In this document: positions 17,283-24,640 of the stretch, piece by piece
How positions within the stretch are numbered: the stretch's first letter is position 1
Layout: every line of letters begins with the position of its first letter
Source: Bacteroidota bacterium
GTDB taxonomy: Bacteria > Bacteroidota > Bacteroidia > Chitinophagales > Chitinophagaceae
Length of the DNA stretch: 64,000 bases
NCBI GenBank assembly: GCA_018268105.1
Contig: JAFDXG010000146.1
Coordinates: 1-64,000, forward strand
Direction of reading: 5' to 3'
Made by a program: the position numbers and the translations under genes
Notes under the pieces: model-generated
Databases searched by the model: none
Told to the model about the DNA's origin: nothing
What the model saw: only the letters and a program-made list of their open reading frames with translations

Positions 17283-18233
17283 TTGACCCTGCAGGTACAT
17301 CGCAACATATCAGCTTTACCTTCTTTTCGTAACCCGGTAGTTACCATCGGCACATTCGACGGGGTTCATCTGGGGCATAAACAGATTATAAATCAGCTTA
17401 AAACAGAAGCCCTGCGGATTGACGGAGAAATGGTTATCATTACTTTTTACCCGCATCCGAGAAAAATAATTTCTCCCCAGGCGCATTTGGAATTATTAAA
17501 TACTACTGAGGAGAAGATAGCATTGCTGGATAAGGAAAAAATTGATCATCTGATTATTGTTCCTTTTACTCTGGAATTTTCGGAACGGGATGCAACTTCG
17601 TATATAGAAGATTTTCTTGTTGCTAAGATTAAGCCCCATACAATAATTATTGGCTATGATCACCATTTTGGCAAAGGACGGGAAGGCAACTATATGATGC
17701 TTGAAAGTTTTAGCACAAAATGTGGTTTTACGGTTAAAGAAATCCCCGAAAAATTATTATATGAAGCAGCCGTGAGTTCTACCAGGATCCGAAATGCTCT
17801 GTTTGAAGGTAATATTACAACAGCAAATGAACTGCTTGGATATGATTATTTTTTTTCTGGAACTGTTGTGGGGGGCAACCGTATTGGAAACACTATCGGT
17901 TATCCCACTGCCAATATTCAACCCAATGATGAAGAAAAACTGATTCCTGCAAAGGGTATATACGCCGTTGAAGTATTGGTGCAGGATAAAAAGTTTCTCG
18001 GAATGATGAGTATTGGAGTACGCCCAACAATAGGTGATGATCTGAATAGGGTAATTGAAGTAAATATATTTGATTTCAGTTCGGATATATATGGCAGTAC
18101 TATAACTGTTTACTTCAAATATTTTATGCGGACTGAGGAGAAGTTCTCAGATCTTGATGAACTGAAAGAGCAATTGGCGATGGATAAGGTAAATGCGTTG
18201 AGATTGTTGGGGGGAGTAAGGGGTAAGGTGTAG
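17283..18233 (+). CDS. ribF: Bifunctional riboflavin kinase / FAD synthetase
   Basis: Makes FMN and FAD from riboflavin. The frame is open from an ATG at 17139, but that lies inside purM on the other strand; homologues begin near xxQVHRN, so the TTG at 17283 (316 residues) is the likely start, with CTG at 17289 as an alternative. N-terminal adenylyltransferase domain: TIGTFDGVHLGHKQI, IGYDHHFGKGREGN and SSTRIRNALFEG. C-terminal flavokinase domain: GTVVGGNRIGNTIGYPTANI and GIYAVEV. The last codons (GGVRGKV) are encoded by a G-rich low-complexity repeat that continues past the stop, so the C-terminus is not conserved sequence. Divergent from purM. Confidence 0.93.
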   Translation: MTLQVHRNISALPSFRNPVVTIGTFDGVHLGHKQIINQLKTEALRIDGEMVIITFYPHPRKIISPQAHLELLNTTEEKIALLDKEKIDHLIIVPFTLEFSERDATSYIEDFLVAKIKPHTIIIGYDHHFGKGREGNYMMLESFSTKCGFTVKEIPEKLLYEAAVSSTRIRNALFEGNITTANELLGYDYFFSGTVVGGNRIGNTIGYPTANIQPNDEEKLIPAKGIYAVEVLVQDKKFLGMMSIGVRPTIGDDLNRVIEVNIFDFSSDIYGSTITVYFKYFMRTEEKFSDLDELKEQLAMDKVNALRLLGGVRGKV

Positions 18234-18360
18234 GGGGTAGGGTAAAAGGTGTAGGGCGTTGGGAATAAAGTATCTCTGTTATGACGACAAACGTGAAACA
18301 AATAACCCTAAACAACAAACGATAAACAAAGAACCTCAAACCTCAAACAACAAACATACA
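18209..18360. repeat. Low-complexity repeats filling the ribF convergent junction
   Basis: Two blocks. 18209-18262 is G-rich with recurring units GGGGTAAGGTGTAGG, GGGTAGGGTAAAAGG and TGTAGGGCGTTGGG; it starts inside the last codons of ribF. 18284-18358 is C/A-rich; on the minus strand it reads as repeats of GTTTGAGG and GTTTGTT, just downstream of the minus-strand gene ending at 18367. Each convergent gene therefore has its own low-complexity tail. No coding content. Confidence 0.6.
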
Positions 18361-18366
18361 CCATTA

Positions 18367-19089
18367 TCAGGCAGCGGCATTTTCAGTAATATATTTTACG
18401 AGGCATCTTTTGGCAATCGGAAGAAGAGTTTCTTCTAGAGGGAAACTAAGATCGGTTTCAATACTGTACACCGCTGGGTTGGGCAGTGATACCTGGTGAC
18501 GTATCAGTTCTGTTTTAATGCTTTCATAAGTGTTCACTATATTTCGCTCCCATTGTGCTACAAATGATGTTTTGATACTCCGGTATTTTTCATCATGCTT
18601 TTCAAAAATACTCAGGCGATAATGATACACTCTGGTATCGGTATAGTCTCCGTCACAAAGAAAAAAATATCCTTCACTATTTTCAAGTGGAATAATACCT
18701 ACGGGAATAATATTAATTTTTTCTTCAACGAACTCATATATCTCGGCACCATCCTGGATAGTAGAACTCATTTTATGAATAGCAAACTGAATAATGTCTT
18801 CCAGTTCTTTCATCATTTCATCATCTTCTATAATTTTTTCATACAGTATTTCAAGTTTTGACATGTCTATATGTGAGAAACGTTTGGGAAACTGATCCTG
18901 CAGCAATTGCTTGTTATGTTTGAAGTGCAAAATATTATTGTGATGAAATATAATATCTGAGAGCTGGGGATACAATTTATTCTGGTTAAATTCTTTATGA
19001 ATTTGCTGCAGATATGCCAGCAGTGTATATTTCTTTAATTCAAAATCAATATATCCTTCTGCAAACCAGGTATGTGACAGGGTCTTCAT
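18367..19089 (-). CDS. Conserved hypothetical protein divergent from a mini-AAA+ gene
   Basis: A 240-residue cytoplasmic protein. The start is set at the ATG at 19089 (MKTLSHTWFAEGYIDFELKKYTLLAYL). The frame stays open upstream to 19446, but that part overlaps the opposite-strand AAA+ gene and reads as an antisense shadow. It has no signal peptide or membrane helix. The N-terminal half is helical (KKYTLLAYLQQIHKEFNQNKLYP; LEDIIQFAIHKMSSTIQDG) and the C-terminal half is strand-rich (IIPVGIIPLENSEGYFFLCDG; YHYRLSIFEK; SFVAQWERNI). I do not recognise a named domain. The divergent neighbour is a P-loop-deficient AAA+ protein, 97 bp between starts, so a shared promoter region and a common function are possible. 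Confidence 0.7.
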   Translation of the reverse strand: MKTLSHTWFAEGYIDFELKKYTLLAYLQQIHKEFNQNKLYPQLSDIIFHHNNILHFKHNKQLLQDQFPKRFSHIDMSKLEILYEKIIEDDEMMKELEDIIQFAIHKMSSTIQDGAEIYEFVEEKINIIPVGIIPLENSEGYFFLCDGDYTDTRVYHYRLSIFEKHDEKYRSIKTSFVAQWERNIVNTYESIKTELIRHQVSLPNPAVYSIETDLSFPLEETLLPIAKRCLVKYITENAAA

Positions 19090-19186
19090 AACTGACGGGG
19101 TTAGTTTTCCGAATTTAATAAAAAATGAAACAAACTGTTCACTTTTAATAAGATTATAACTATTTTGTTTGTGAAATAGTATGTAA

Positions 19187-19594
19187 ATGATTGCAGTATT
19201 TTCAGGGATGAGTAAATCAGAGAAGCTTTCTGCCTTGCAAAAACTTGCTCGCAGTACGCAAAAAAATATATTTCGTGTGGACCTCTCACAAATCATTTCA
19301 GTATATATCGGAGAAACAGAAAAAAATCTCGGTAAAATTTTTAACCAGGCTGCCGGTAATGACTGGATATTGTTTTTTGATGAAGCTGATGCATTGTTTG
19401 GCAAACGTACTGATGTAAAAGACAGCCACGACAGATATGCCAACAAAGAAGTTGTCTACCTGTTGCAACAGTTGGAAAACTTTAAAGGAATGGCAGTTTT
19501 TGCCAGCCATAATACAAATAACTTCCCCGAGGTTTTAAAAAGCCGGTGTGAGAGTATTATCACTTCTAACAGGTATAAGAAACCTAAGATATAA
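19187..19594 (+). CDS. Minimal AAA+ domain protein with degenerate Walker A
   Basis: A 135-residue protein that is essentially a bare AAA+ core. Seen: strand-plus-loop IAVFSGMSKSEKLSALQKLA where GxxGxGK[ST] should be, giving GMSKSEK instead, so the Walker A lysine/glycine pattern is lost; then the conserved RVDLSQIISVYIGETEKNLGKIF; intact Walker B LFFDEADALFGKR; a DSHDRYANKEVVYLLQQLENFKG second-region motif; sensor-1-like FASHN; and LKSRCESII where the arginine finger lies. There is no N-domain and no lid domain. This resembles the VPS4/ClpV-like AAA subfamily with nucleotide binding probably impaired. It could be a scaffold or regulator, or a gene worn down to one domain. Divergent from the 18367-19089 gene. 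Confidence 0.8.
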   Translation: MIAVFSGMSKSEKLSALQKLARSTQKNIFRVDLSQIISVYIGETEKNLGKIFNQAAGNDWILFFDEADALFGKRTDVKDSHDRYANKEVVYLLQQLENFKGMAVFASHNTNNFPEVLKSRCESIITSNRYKKPKI

Positions 19595-19662
19595 AACAGC
19601 TATTAAGTCAAAATTGAAACGGCATTTAATTTTTCCGGGAACTTCCTGTTTGTATGGAGAAG

Positions 19663-21048
19663 TTAAATCGTTCTTGAGCTATCGAAACTTTCCAGTTCTT
19701 TAGCGACAGCAGTAAGAAAACCTGCTCCCAATGCACCATCTACAATCCGGTGATCATAAGAAAGCGAAAGGTACATCATGTGGCGTATGGCAATGCTGTC
19801 GCCCTGTTCTGTTTCTATCACCACCGGTCTTTTTTTAATAGCTCCAATAGCCAGTATTGCCACCTGTGGCTGATTGATGATGGGGGTGCCCATTAAACTT
19901 CCAAATGTTCCCACATTGGTAATAGTGAAAGTACCCCCCTGAGTGTCATCAGGTTTTAACCGGTTGCTGCGGGCAGCGTTGGCTAATCCATTAATCTTTT
20001 TAGTAAGTCCGGTAAGGTTAAGATAATCCGCTTCTTTAATAACCGGCACTATCAGGTTGCCACTGGGCAATGCTGTTGCCATGCCTATATTGATATCTTT
20101 CCTGACAATAATTTTATCACCATCTACACTGGCATTTACCCAGGGGAATTTTTTAATGCATTTAATGATAGCCTCAATAAAAAGGGGCATATAGGTGATT
20201 TTCTCACCTTCTCTTTTTTCAAACTCGTTTTTTATCTTTTCACGCCATTGCACTATACCGGTTACATCACACTCGGTGAAACTGGTAACATGAGCGCTGG
20301 TGTGCTTGCTTTCGGTCATGTGTTTGGCAATCATCTTCCGCATACGGTCCATTTCCACTATTTCCACATTTCCGGTATATTCTGTGGCTTTGGGAGCCTC
20401 GTCCGGAACGGATACAGGTATAGCAAGTGCTGTTTTTGTTTCCCCAGCGCTTGTTACAGCCGGTATAGAAGTTGTAGTAGCAGCAGTCACTTCAGTGGCG
20501 GGTTGCTGTTTACGTGTAGCTATCCATTGCAGAATATCTTTTTTGGTAACCCGTCCCTCATTACCGCTCCCTGGAATGTGTTCAAGTTCGGAAAGGCTGA
20601 TGCCTTCATTAGCGGCAATATTGAGCACAAGAGGGGAATAGAATCGCGATCCTGTAATTTTAGGCATTACCACACGGGCAGGCTGGTAAGGTACATCCGC
20701 CGCCGCAGCTTCTTCATCAATAAGGTTACTTGAAACAGGAGTATTACCTGGCAAACTTTCATTAGGTACTGATTGTTGGATTATATCATTGACGCCGTTT
20801 GCAGCGCCATCAGACTGGATACGGGCAATGACTGCATCAATAGGTACAACATCATTTTCATTGTACAGCAATTCTACAATAGTACCTTCTACTGAAGAGG
20901 GTACTTCACTATCTACTTTGTCTGTTGCAATTTCCAGAACAGTTTCATCAACCTTTACATGGTCGCCCGGCTTTTTATTCCAGCGCAAAATAGTGGCTTC
21001 CATGATACTCTCCCCCAACTTAGGCATTACCAGGTCTACTATCGCCAT
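19663..21048 (-). CDS. 2-oxoacid dehydrogenase E2 (dihydrolipoyl acyltransferase)
   Basis: Core acyltransferase of a 2-oxoacid dehydrogenase complex, transferring the acyl group from lipoyl to CoA. 461 residues: lipoyl domain (1-76) with the lipoylated Lys44 in EIATDKVDSEVPS; an Ala/Thr/Pro-rich linker; E3/E1-binding domain (about 130-165; YSPLVLNIAANEGISLSELEHIPGSG); a second linker; and the catalytic domain with VTSFTECDVTGIV and the active-site LSYDHRIVDG (His and Asp). The sequence around the lipoyl lysine fits the branched-chain/generic E2 group in Bacteroidota better than pyruvate-specific E2, but the acyl specificity cannot be fixed. No E1 or E3 genes adjoin it. A TAnnTTTG box precedes it. 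Confidence 0.9.
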   Translation of the reverse strand: MAIVDLVMPKLGESIMEATILRWNKKPGDHVKVDETVLEIATDKVDSEVPSSVEGTIVELLYNENDVVPIDAVIARIQSDGAANGVNDIIQQSVPNESLPGNTPVSSNLIDEEAAAADVPYQPARVVMPKITGSRFYSPLVLNIAANEGISLSELEHIPGSGNEGRVTKKDILQWIATRKQQPATEVTAATTTSIPAVTSAGETKTALAIPVSVPDEAPKATEYTGNVEIVEMDRMRKMIAKHMTESKHTSAHVTSFTECDVTGIVQWREKIKNEFEKREGEKITYMPLFIEAIIKCIKKFPWVNASVDGDKIIVRKDINIGMATALPSGNLIVPVIKEADYLNLTGLTKKINGLANAARSNRLKPDDTQGGTFTITNVGTFGSLMGTPIINQPQVAILAIGAIKKRPVVIETEQGDSIAIRHMMYLSLSYDHRIVDGALGAGFLTAVAKELESFDSSRTI

Positions 21049-21073
21049 ACAGTGTTAAAATTATCGTTTAGTT

Positions 21074-21081
21074 CAAAGGTA
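21074..21081 (-). promoter_or_regulatory. Candidate -7 element of the E2 gene
   Basis: Minus strand reads TACCTTTG, 25 bases before the ATG at 21048. Confidence 0.35.
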
Positions 21082-21159
21082 AGTATTGCCACCCATATAG
21101 GGAATAGCGATACTTTAACCAATATTGTACATATTATGCACAAATAATTATGAATTTTA

Positions 21160-21990
21160 TTATAAGACTCCGGCCAACAATCGCAGTCCCACCAGCCCAA
21201 GGCAAAACGCTAAAGCTTTTACAATAGCCGAAGTTTTCATTTTATGAGATAAAAAAGCGCCTAACTGTGCGCCGGCAATCACTCCTATACTCAGCCAGAA
21301 GATCATGTGAAAGATATAGGGATCGGAATAATTACCTTTTACGGCATGCACCACCACACTCACAGTGGCCATTACTGCCAGTATGAAATGCGAAGTGGCG
21401 GTAGCAATATGAACGGGGAAGTTGAGCCAGTGTACCATCGCTGGCACATGAATGATTCCCCCGCCAATACCCAGTAATGGTGAAAGAAAGCCTACGGCAA
21501 TACTCACGGCAATACCAATATATTTGTTATACGCATAAGTATACACGATGTTGTTTTTATCAGTAAGTGTTTGATAAGTCAGGAGGTTTTCCTTTCCGGA
21601 ATTTGTTTCCTGAGCCTGGTCTGTATTGTTCTTTTTGAAAAAAAGGAAAACAGAAAGCAGGATGAGAATAATGCCAAATGCAATGCTAAAAGCTGTAGCC
21701 GGAATGTACTTTGTTGCCAGCACACCCAAAATGGATCCCGGGATGGTATAAGCAGCAAATAATATTCCTGCTTTGAAGTCAATACGGCCCGAGCGGGCAT
21801 AGGCAATGGATCCCGAAACTGCATTGCATGCCACAATAACAATAGAAATTGCTGTAATAATTTCAGGAGGCAATGCAGGATGAGTGAATATCAATAAAGG
21901 CACAAGCAAAAAACCGCCACCGGCTCCTATGAGTGTCCCTATAGCCCCGATACCGAAACCTATTAATAACAATACAATACTGTTATCCAT
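21160..21990 (-). CDS. TSUP-family (TauE/SafE) membrane permease
   Basis: A 276-residue inner-membrane protein with eight predicted helices in two homologous halves. The halves are marked by IGFGIGAIGTLIGAGGGFLLVPLL near the N-terminus and VGFLSPLLGIGGGIIHVPAMV after the central cytoplasmic loop (about 118-150, charged and Gln/Asn-rich). These Gly-rich GxGGGxxxVP motifs define the TauE/SafE anion-exporter family (sulfite, sulfonates and related anions). The substrate cannot be told from sequence and no sulfur gene adjoins it. It is transcribed alone on the minus strand, with a candidate -7 box 35 bases upstream. Confidence 0.9.
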   Translation of the reverse strand: MDNSIVLLLIGFGIGAIGTLIGAGGGFLLVPLLIFTHPALPPEIITAISIVIVACNAVSGSIAYARSGRIDFKAGILFAAYTIPGSILGVLATKYIPATAFSIAFGIILILLSVFLFFKKNNTDQAQETNSGKENLLTYQTLTDKNNIVYTYAYNKYIGIAVSIAVGFLSPLLGIGGGIIHVPAMVHWLNFPVHIATATSHFILAVMATVSVVVHAVKGNYSDPYIFHMIFWLSIGVIAGAQLGAFLSHKMKTSAIVKALAFCLGLVGLRLLAGVL

Positions 21991-22024
21991 CCTTCAGATA
22001 AATTCCTTTTCTTTTGAGAAAATT

Positions 22025-22032
22025 CAAAGATA
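22025..22032 (-). promoter_or_regulatory. Candidate -7 element of the TSUP permease gene
   Basis: Minus strand reads TATCTTTG, matching TAnnTTTG, 34 bases before the ATG at 21990. Confidence 0.35.
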
Positions 22033-22085
22033 TTTAAAATCTCCCGGCTAATCATGATAGTTAAATAGTATTCAGCTACTTCTTA

Positions 22086-22634
22086 TCATTCTAATATAAA
22101 TTGTATATATCCTTCAGTCGGGTTTTTTTTTGGAACGATCTTACATGGATTCCCTAAGGCTATTGAAAACGGGGGAACATCAACATTTACAAACGAGTTA
22201 GGTGCAATTAAAACATTGTCGCCAATAGTTATATTTCCAACAATAACAGAACCTGCTCCCATCCAAACATTATTTCCAATAGTAGGAAATCCTTTTAGTC
22301 GGCCTCTGTTTGCCATCCCTATTGTTACATTATGTGCGATATTACAATTTTTCCCAATTTTAGCTTTGGGGCTTACTACTATGGTTCCAAAATGCCCGAT
22401 ATAAAAGCCTTCCCCGATTTGTGTGTTGTATGGAATTTGTATTCCGTATTTAAACGAATACCTGCGCAGTAGTATACGGTAAAATAACCACATTGGTGAA
22501 TACTTTCTGCACTTTGAAATTTTTCTTACAATATACATATATCTGAACCCAGGCGTAAGCAGACACCTTAAGAGCCCCTTCATCCCGGTTCGGCCTTCAT
22601 ACCTGTAAAGATCAGCTTTGATGATTCTATCCAT
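22086..22634 (-). CDS. Serine-acetyltransferase-like hexapeptide acyltransferase
   Basis: A 182-residue enzyme of the left-handed beta-helix (hexapeptide) superfamily. The N-terminal 55 residues are helical and basic (MDRIIKADLYRYEGRTGMKGLL), then repeated hexads such as IPYNTQIGEGFYIGHFGTIVV, AKIGKNCNIAHNVTIG, PTIGNNVWMGAGSVIVGNITIGDNVLIAPN, and a closing ALGNPCKIVPKK. The HFGTIVV and AHNVTIG histidines fit the acetyl-CoA active site. Proteins of this exact type usually acetylate sugars in polysaccharide clusters rather than L-serine; the short helical cap favours that reading. No glycosyltransferase cluster adjoins it, so the substrate is unknown. Confidence 0.82.
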   Translation of the reverse strand: MDRIIKADLYRYEGRTGMKGLLRCLLTPGFRYMYIVRKISKCRKYSPMWLFYRILLRRYSFKYGIQIPYNTQIGEGFYIGHFGTIVVSPKAKIGKNCNIAHNVTIGMANRGRLKGFPTIGNNVWMGAGSVIVGNITIGDNVLIAPNSFVNVDVPPFSIALGNPCKIVPKKNPTEGYIQFILE

Positions 22635-22830
22635 TTCTAACTACAAATTTTGGGTTGGTATTTGTTGCATTTAGTTCACAATTGTTTTTGCAGGGCAAAT
22701 CGGTGGACAATTAATAATAATGTCACCATTCAAAACCGAAAGATACAATAGTTGAAGATTTTTACATTCATCTATCTGAGTTAACCCTCTTTTCGGAAAT
22801 GTAAAACACAAAATGGCAGTGAAAACTTAA

Positions 22831-23079
22831 TTATTTGTGGCAACCATTCTGTCTATACTCATCCAGGTTTATTTCTTTTATGGGATTTCTACCGTCATTG
22901 TATATTTTACCTTTTTTAGTCAATACTCTGGCTATTTTGGTTAATGTTTGTTTTTCAATTTCAGGATGTCGCCCCTCCAAACCCCCGACCCAGATAGACT
23001 AATTTGTTGCATCAGTTGTGATAGAAACCGGCAGTTGGGGAATGTGAGATGAAGCCGCTTTGAAGAACATGAATTTCAT
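22831..23079 (-). pseudogene. Decayed 3' end of an unidentified gene
   Basis: Reading leftwards on the minus strand, one frame gives MKFMFFKAASSHIPQLPVS then ITTDATN, an in-frame TAG at 22999-23001, then a 55-codon stretch to the TAA at 22831 that is clearly protein-like (SIWVGGLEGRHPEIEK, later GKIYNDGRNPIKEINLDEY). A second frame overlapping the upstream end (ITFSPFVEYEIHVLQSGF) also reads like the same protein before a frameshift. I read this as the C-terminal part of a gene broken by at least one stop and one frameshift. I do not recognise the family. Confidence 0.45.
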
Positions 23080-23306
23080 ACTCAACAAAAGGAGAAAATG
23101 TAATAGGAATTTGATTTTTGTAATAGTATCGTTAATGAAACTACTCTTCGAAAGGAATGATTTTAATCACTACCGATATACATCAGGGTGCTGCATGAAT
23201 TGCTGAATAGAATTTTTGAAGTGCAAGAGTAAATTTCACAATAATCATCGGAACAGGTACAACCGAAATTTAAAATAAGTACTGTAACATTAGCATTAAA
23301 AAATGA

Positions 23307-23343
23307 ACCCCGATGCTTCGTCATATTTTTTTAGCACCGGGGT
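23307..23343 (-). terminator. Hairpin terminator downstream of trhO
   Basis: ACCCCGATGCT (23307-23317) pairs with AGCACCGGGGT (23333-23343) with one mismatch, loop 15 bases. On the minus strand a run of six T follows four bases after the stem, and on the plus strand the sequence is also T-rich, so it could work both ways. It lies 155 bp past the trhO stop. Confidence 0.6.
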
Positions 23344-23498
23344 CCTGGTTTTTATTTGTTTTTTCTAAAACGTATATATAGGGTAAACATTATAAACTGA
23401 ACATAAAAATGAGATATGTCAACAAAACGGATAAAATTATCAATCCTTATATCTTCGATAACGCCGGCGTAGCTGTGGAGTACAGGGGTATTGACTCT

Positions 23499-24542
23499 TT
23501 ACTTTTGCGGACTTTTGAGTAATGGTCTCAGTCTTGATTTAGCCTTATTAAAAATATGTTGCCCTTTGTCTATACCTTTTCTCAATTCTTTTTGCTGCTC
23601 TGCAGTTAGCTGTAACACTTCAGAGCAGGCATCACTGCAACAGCCACTATATTTTTCAGCACAGTCGCTGCACTGGATAAACAATAAATGGCAACCCTCG
23701 TTTTTACAGTTGGTATGGGTGTCGCAGGGTTTACCGCATTGGTGGCAATGTGATATGATATCCTCCGATATGCGCTCACCCAGCCTGTCGTCGAATACAA
23801 AATTTTTACCAATGAATGTATTCTCCAGCCCCTCTGCATTCGCCATACGTACATAATTGATAATACCACCTTCGAGATGATAAACATTTTGAAAACCATT
23901 GTGCAGCATATAAGCACTTGCTTTTTCGCAGCGTATGCCTCCGGTGCAATACATGATGATGTTTTTTTCTTTATGCTCCTGCATCATCTCTACGGCCATC
24001 GGCAATTGCTCTCTGAAGGTATCACTGGGTATTTCAATGGCATCTTTGAAGTGCCCTACTTCATATTCATAATGATTGCGCATATCAATCACAATAGTCC
24101 TGGGATCTTTGGTAAGCCGGTTGAACCCCGCCGCATCTACATATTTCCCTTTTTTACTCATATCAAAATCCGGATCGTTAATGCCATCGGCTACTATCTT
24201 TTCCCTAATTTTTATTTTGAGCACCCAAAATGATTTTCCGTCATCTTCCACGGCAATATTGAGCCTGAGGTTATCAAGTCCCTGAATGTTATTGAGATAA
24301 GTTTTCAGCATTTCAAAATTAGAAGCGGGAACGCTTACCTGAGCATTAATACCTTCGGAAGCTATATATATCCTTCCGAATACTTTTAGCGAAAAAAGAT
24401 TTTTGTAAAATTCATCCCTGAAATGTTTTGGGTTACTTATATGAAAATACCGGTAAAAAGATATTGTGGTGCGGGGCTCTTTTTCCTGCAGCATAAGCTG
24501 CTTTAGTTCCTTTTGAGAAACGCGATTGTGTAAAACTGCCAT
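23499..24542 (-). CDS. trhO: tRNA uridine-34 hydroxylase, rhodanese type (TrhO/YceA)
   Basis: Makes 5-hydroxyuridine at tRNA wobble position 34 using O2. 347 residues: N-terminal YceA/UPF0176 domain (about 25-125; [29 protein letters not shown]), rhodanese domain (about 130-245) with catalytic Cys199 in [18 protein letters not shown], and a C-terminal Cys-rich region ([37 protein letters not shown]) that probably binds zinc. The basic tail [21 protein letters not shown] may contact RNA. Length, order and catalytic Cys fit the family. It is monocistronic with a candidate -7 box (minus-strand TATCTTTG at 24612-24619) and a downstream hairpin. Confidence 0.93.
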   Translation of the reverse strand: MAVLHNRVSQKELKQLMLQEKEPRTTISFYRYFHISNPKHFRDEFYKNLFSLKVFGRIYIASEGINAQVSVPASNFEMLKTYLNNIQGLDNLRLNIAVEDDGKSFWVLKIKIREKIVADGINDPDFDMSKKGKYVDAAGFNRLTKDPRTIVIDMRNHYEYEVGHFKDAIEIPSDTFREQLPMAVEMMQEHKEKNIIMYCTGGIRCEKASAYMLHNGFQNVYHLEGGIINYVRMANAEGLENTFIGKNFVFDDRLGERISEDIISHCHQCGKPCDTHTNCKNEGCHLLFIQCSDCAEKYSGCCSDACSEVLQLTAEQQKELRKGIDKGQHIFNKAKSRLRPLLKSPQK

Positions 24543-24640
24543 AATTATTGAAATTTTATGTCCTCGTTAAAGACGGGTCGTTTGCATGACGAACAAAATT
24601 TCCAAACAGCGCAAAGATATGGAGAATTTGAGATTTAAAA

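Noticed and set aside
19090..19446. 5' extension of the 18367-19089 gene
   Set aside because: It is antisense to the AAA+ gene and its residues mirror that gene; homologue-like sequence starts at the ATG at 19089.
18367..24542. A defence island built on the AAA+ protein, TSUP permease and acetyltransferase
   Set aside because: No nuclease, sensor or typical defence partner occurs, and the neighbours are common metabolic or transport genes.
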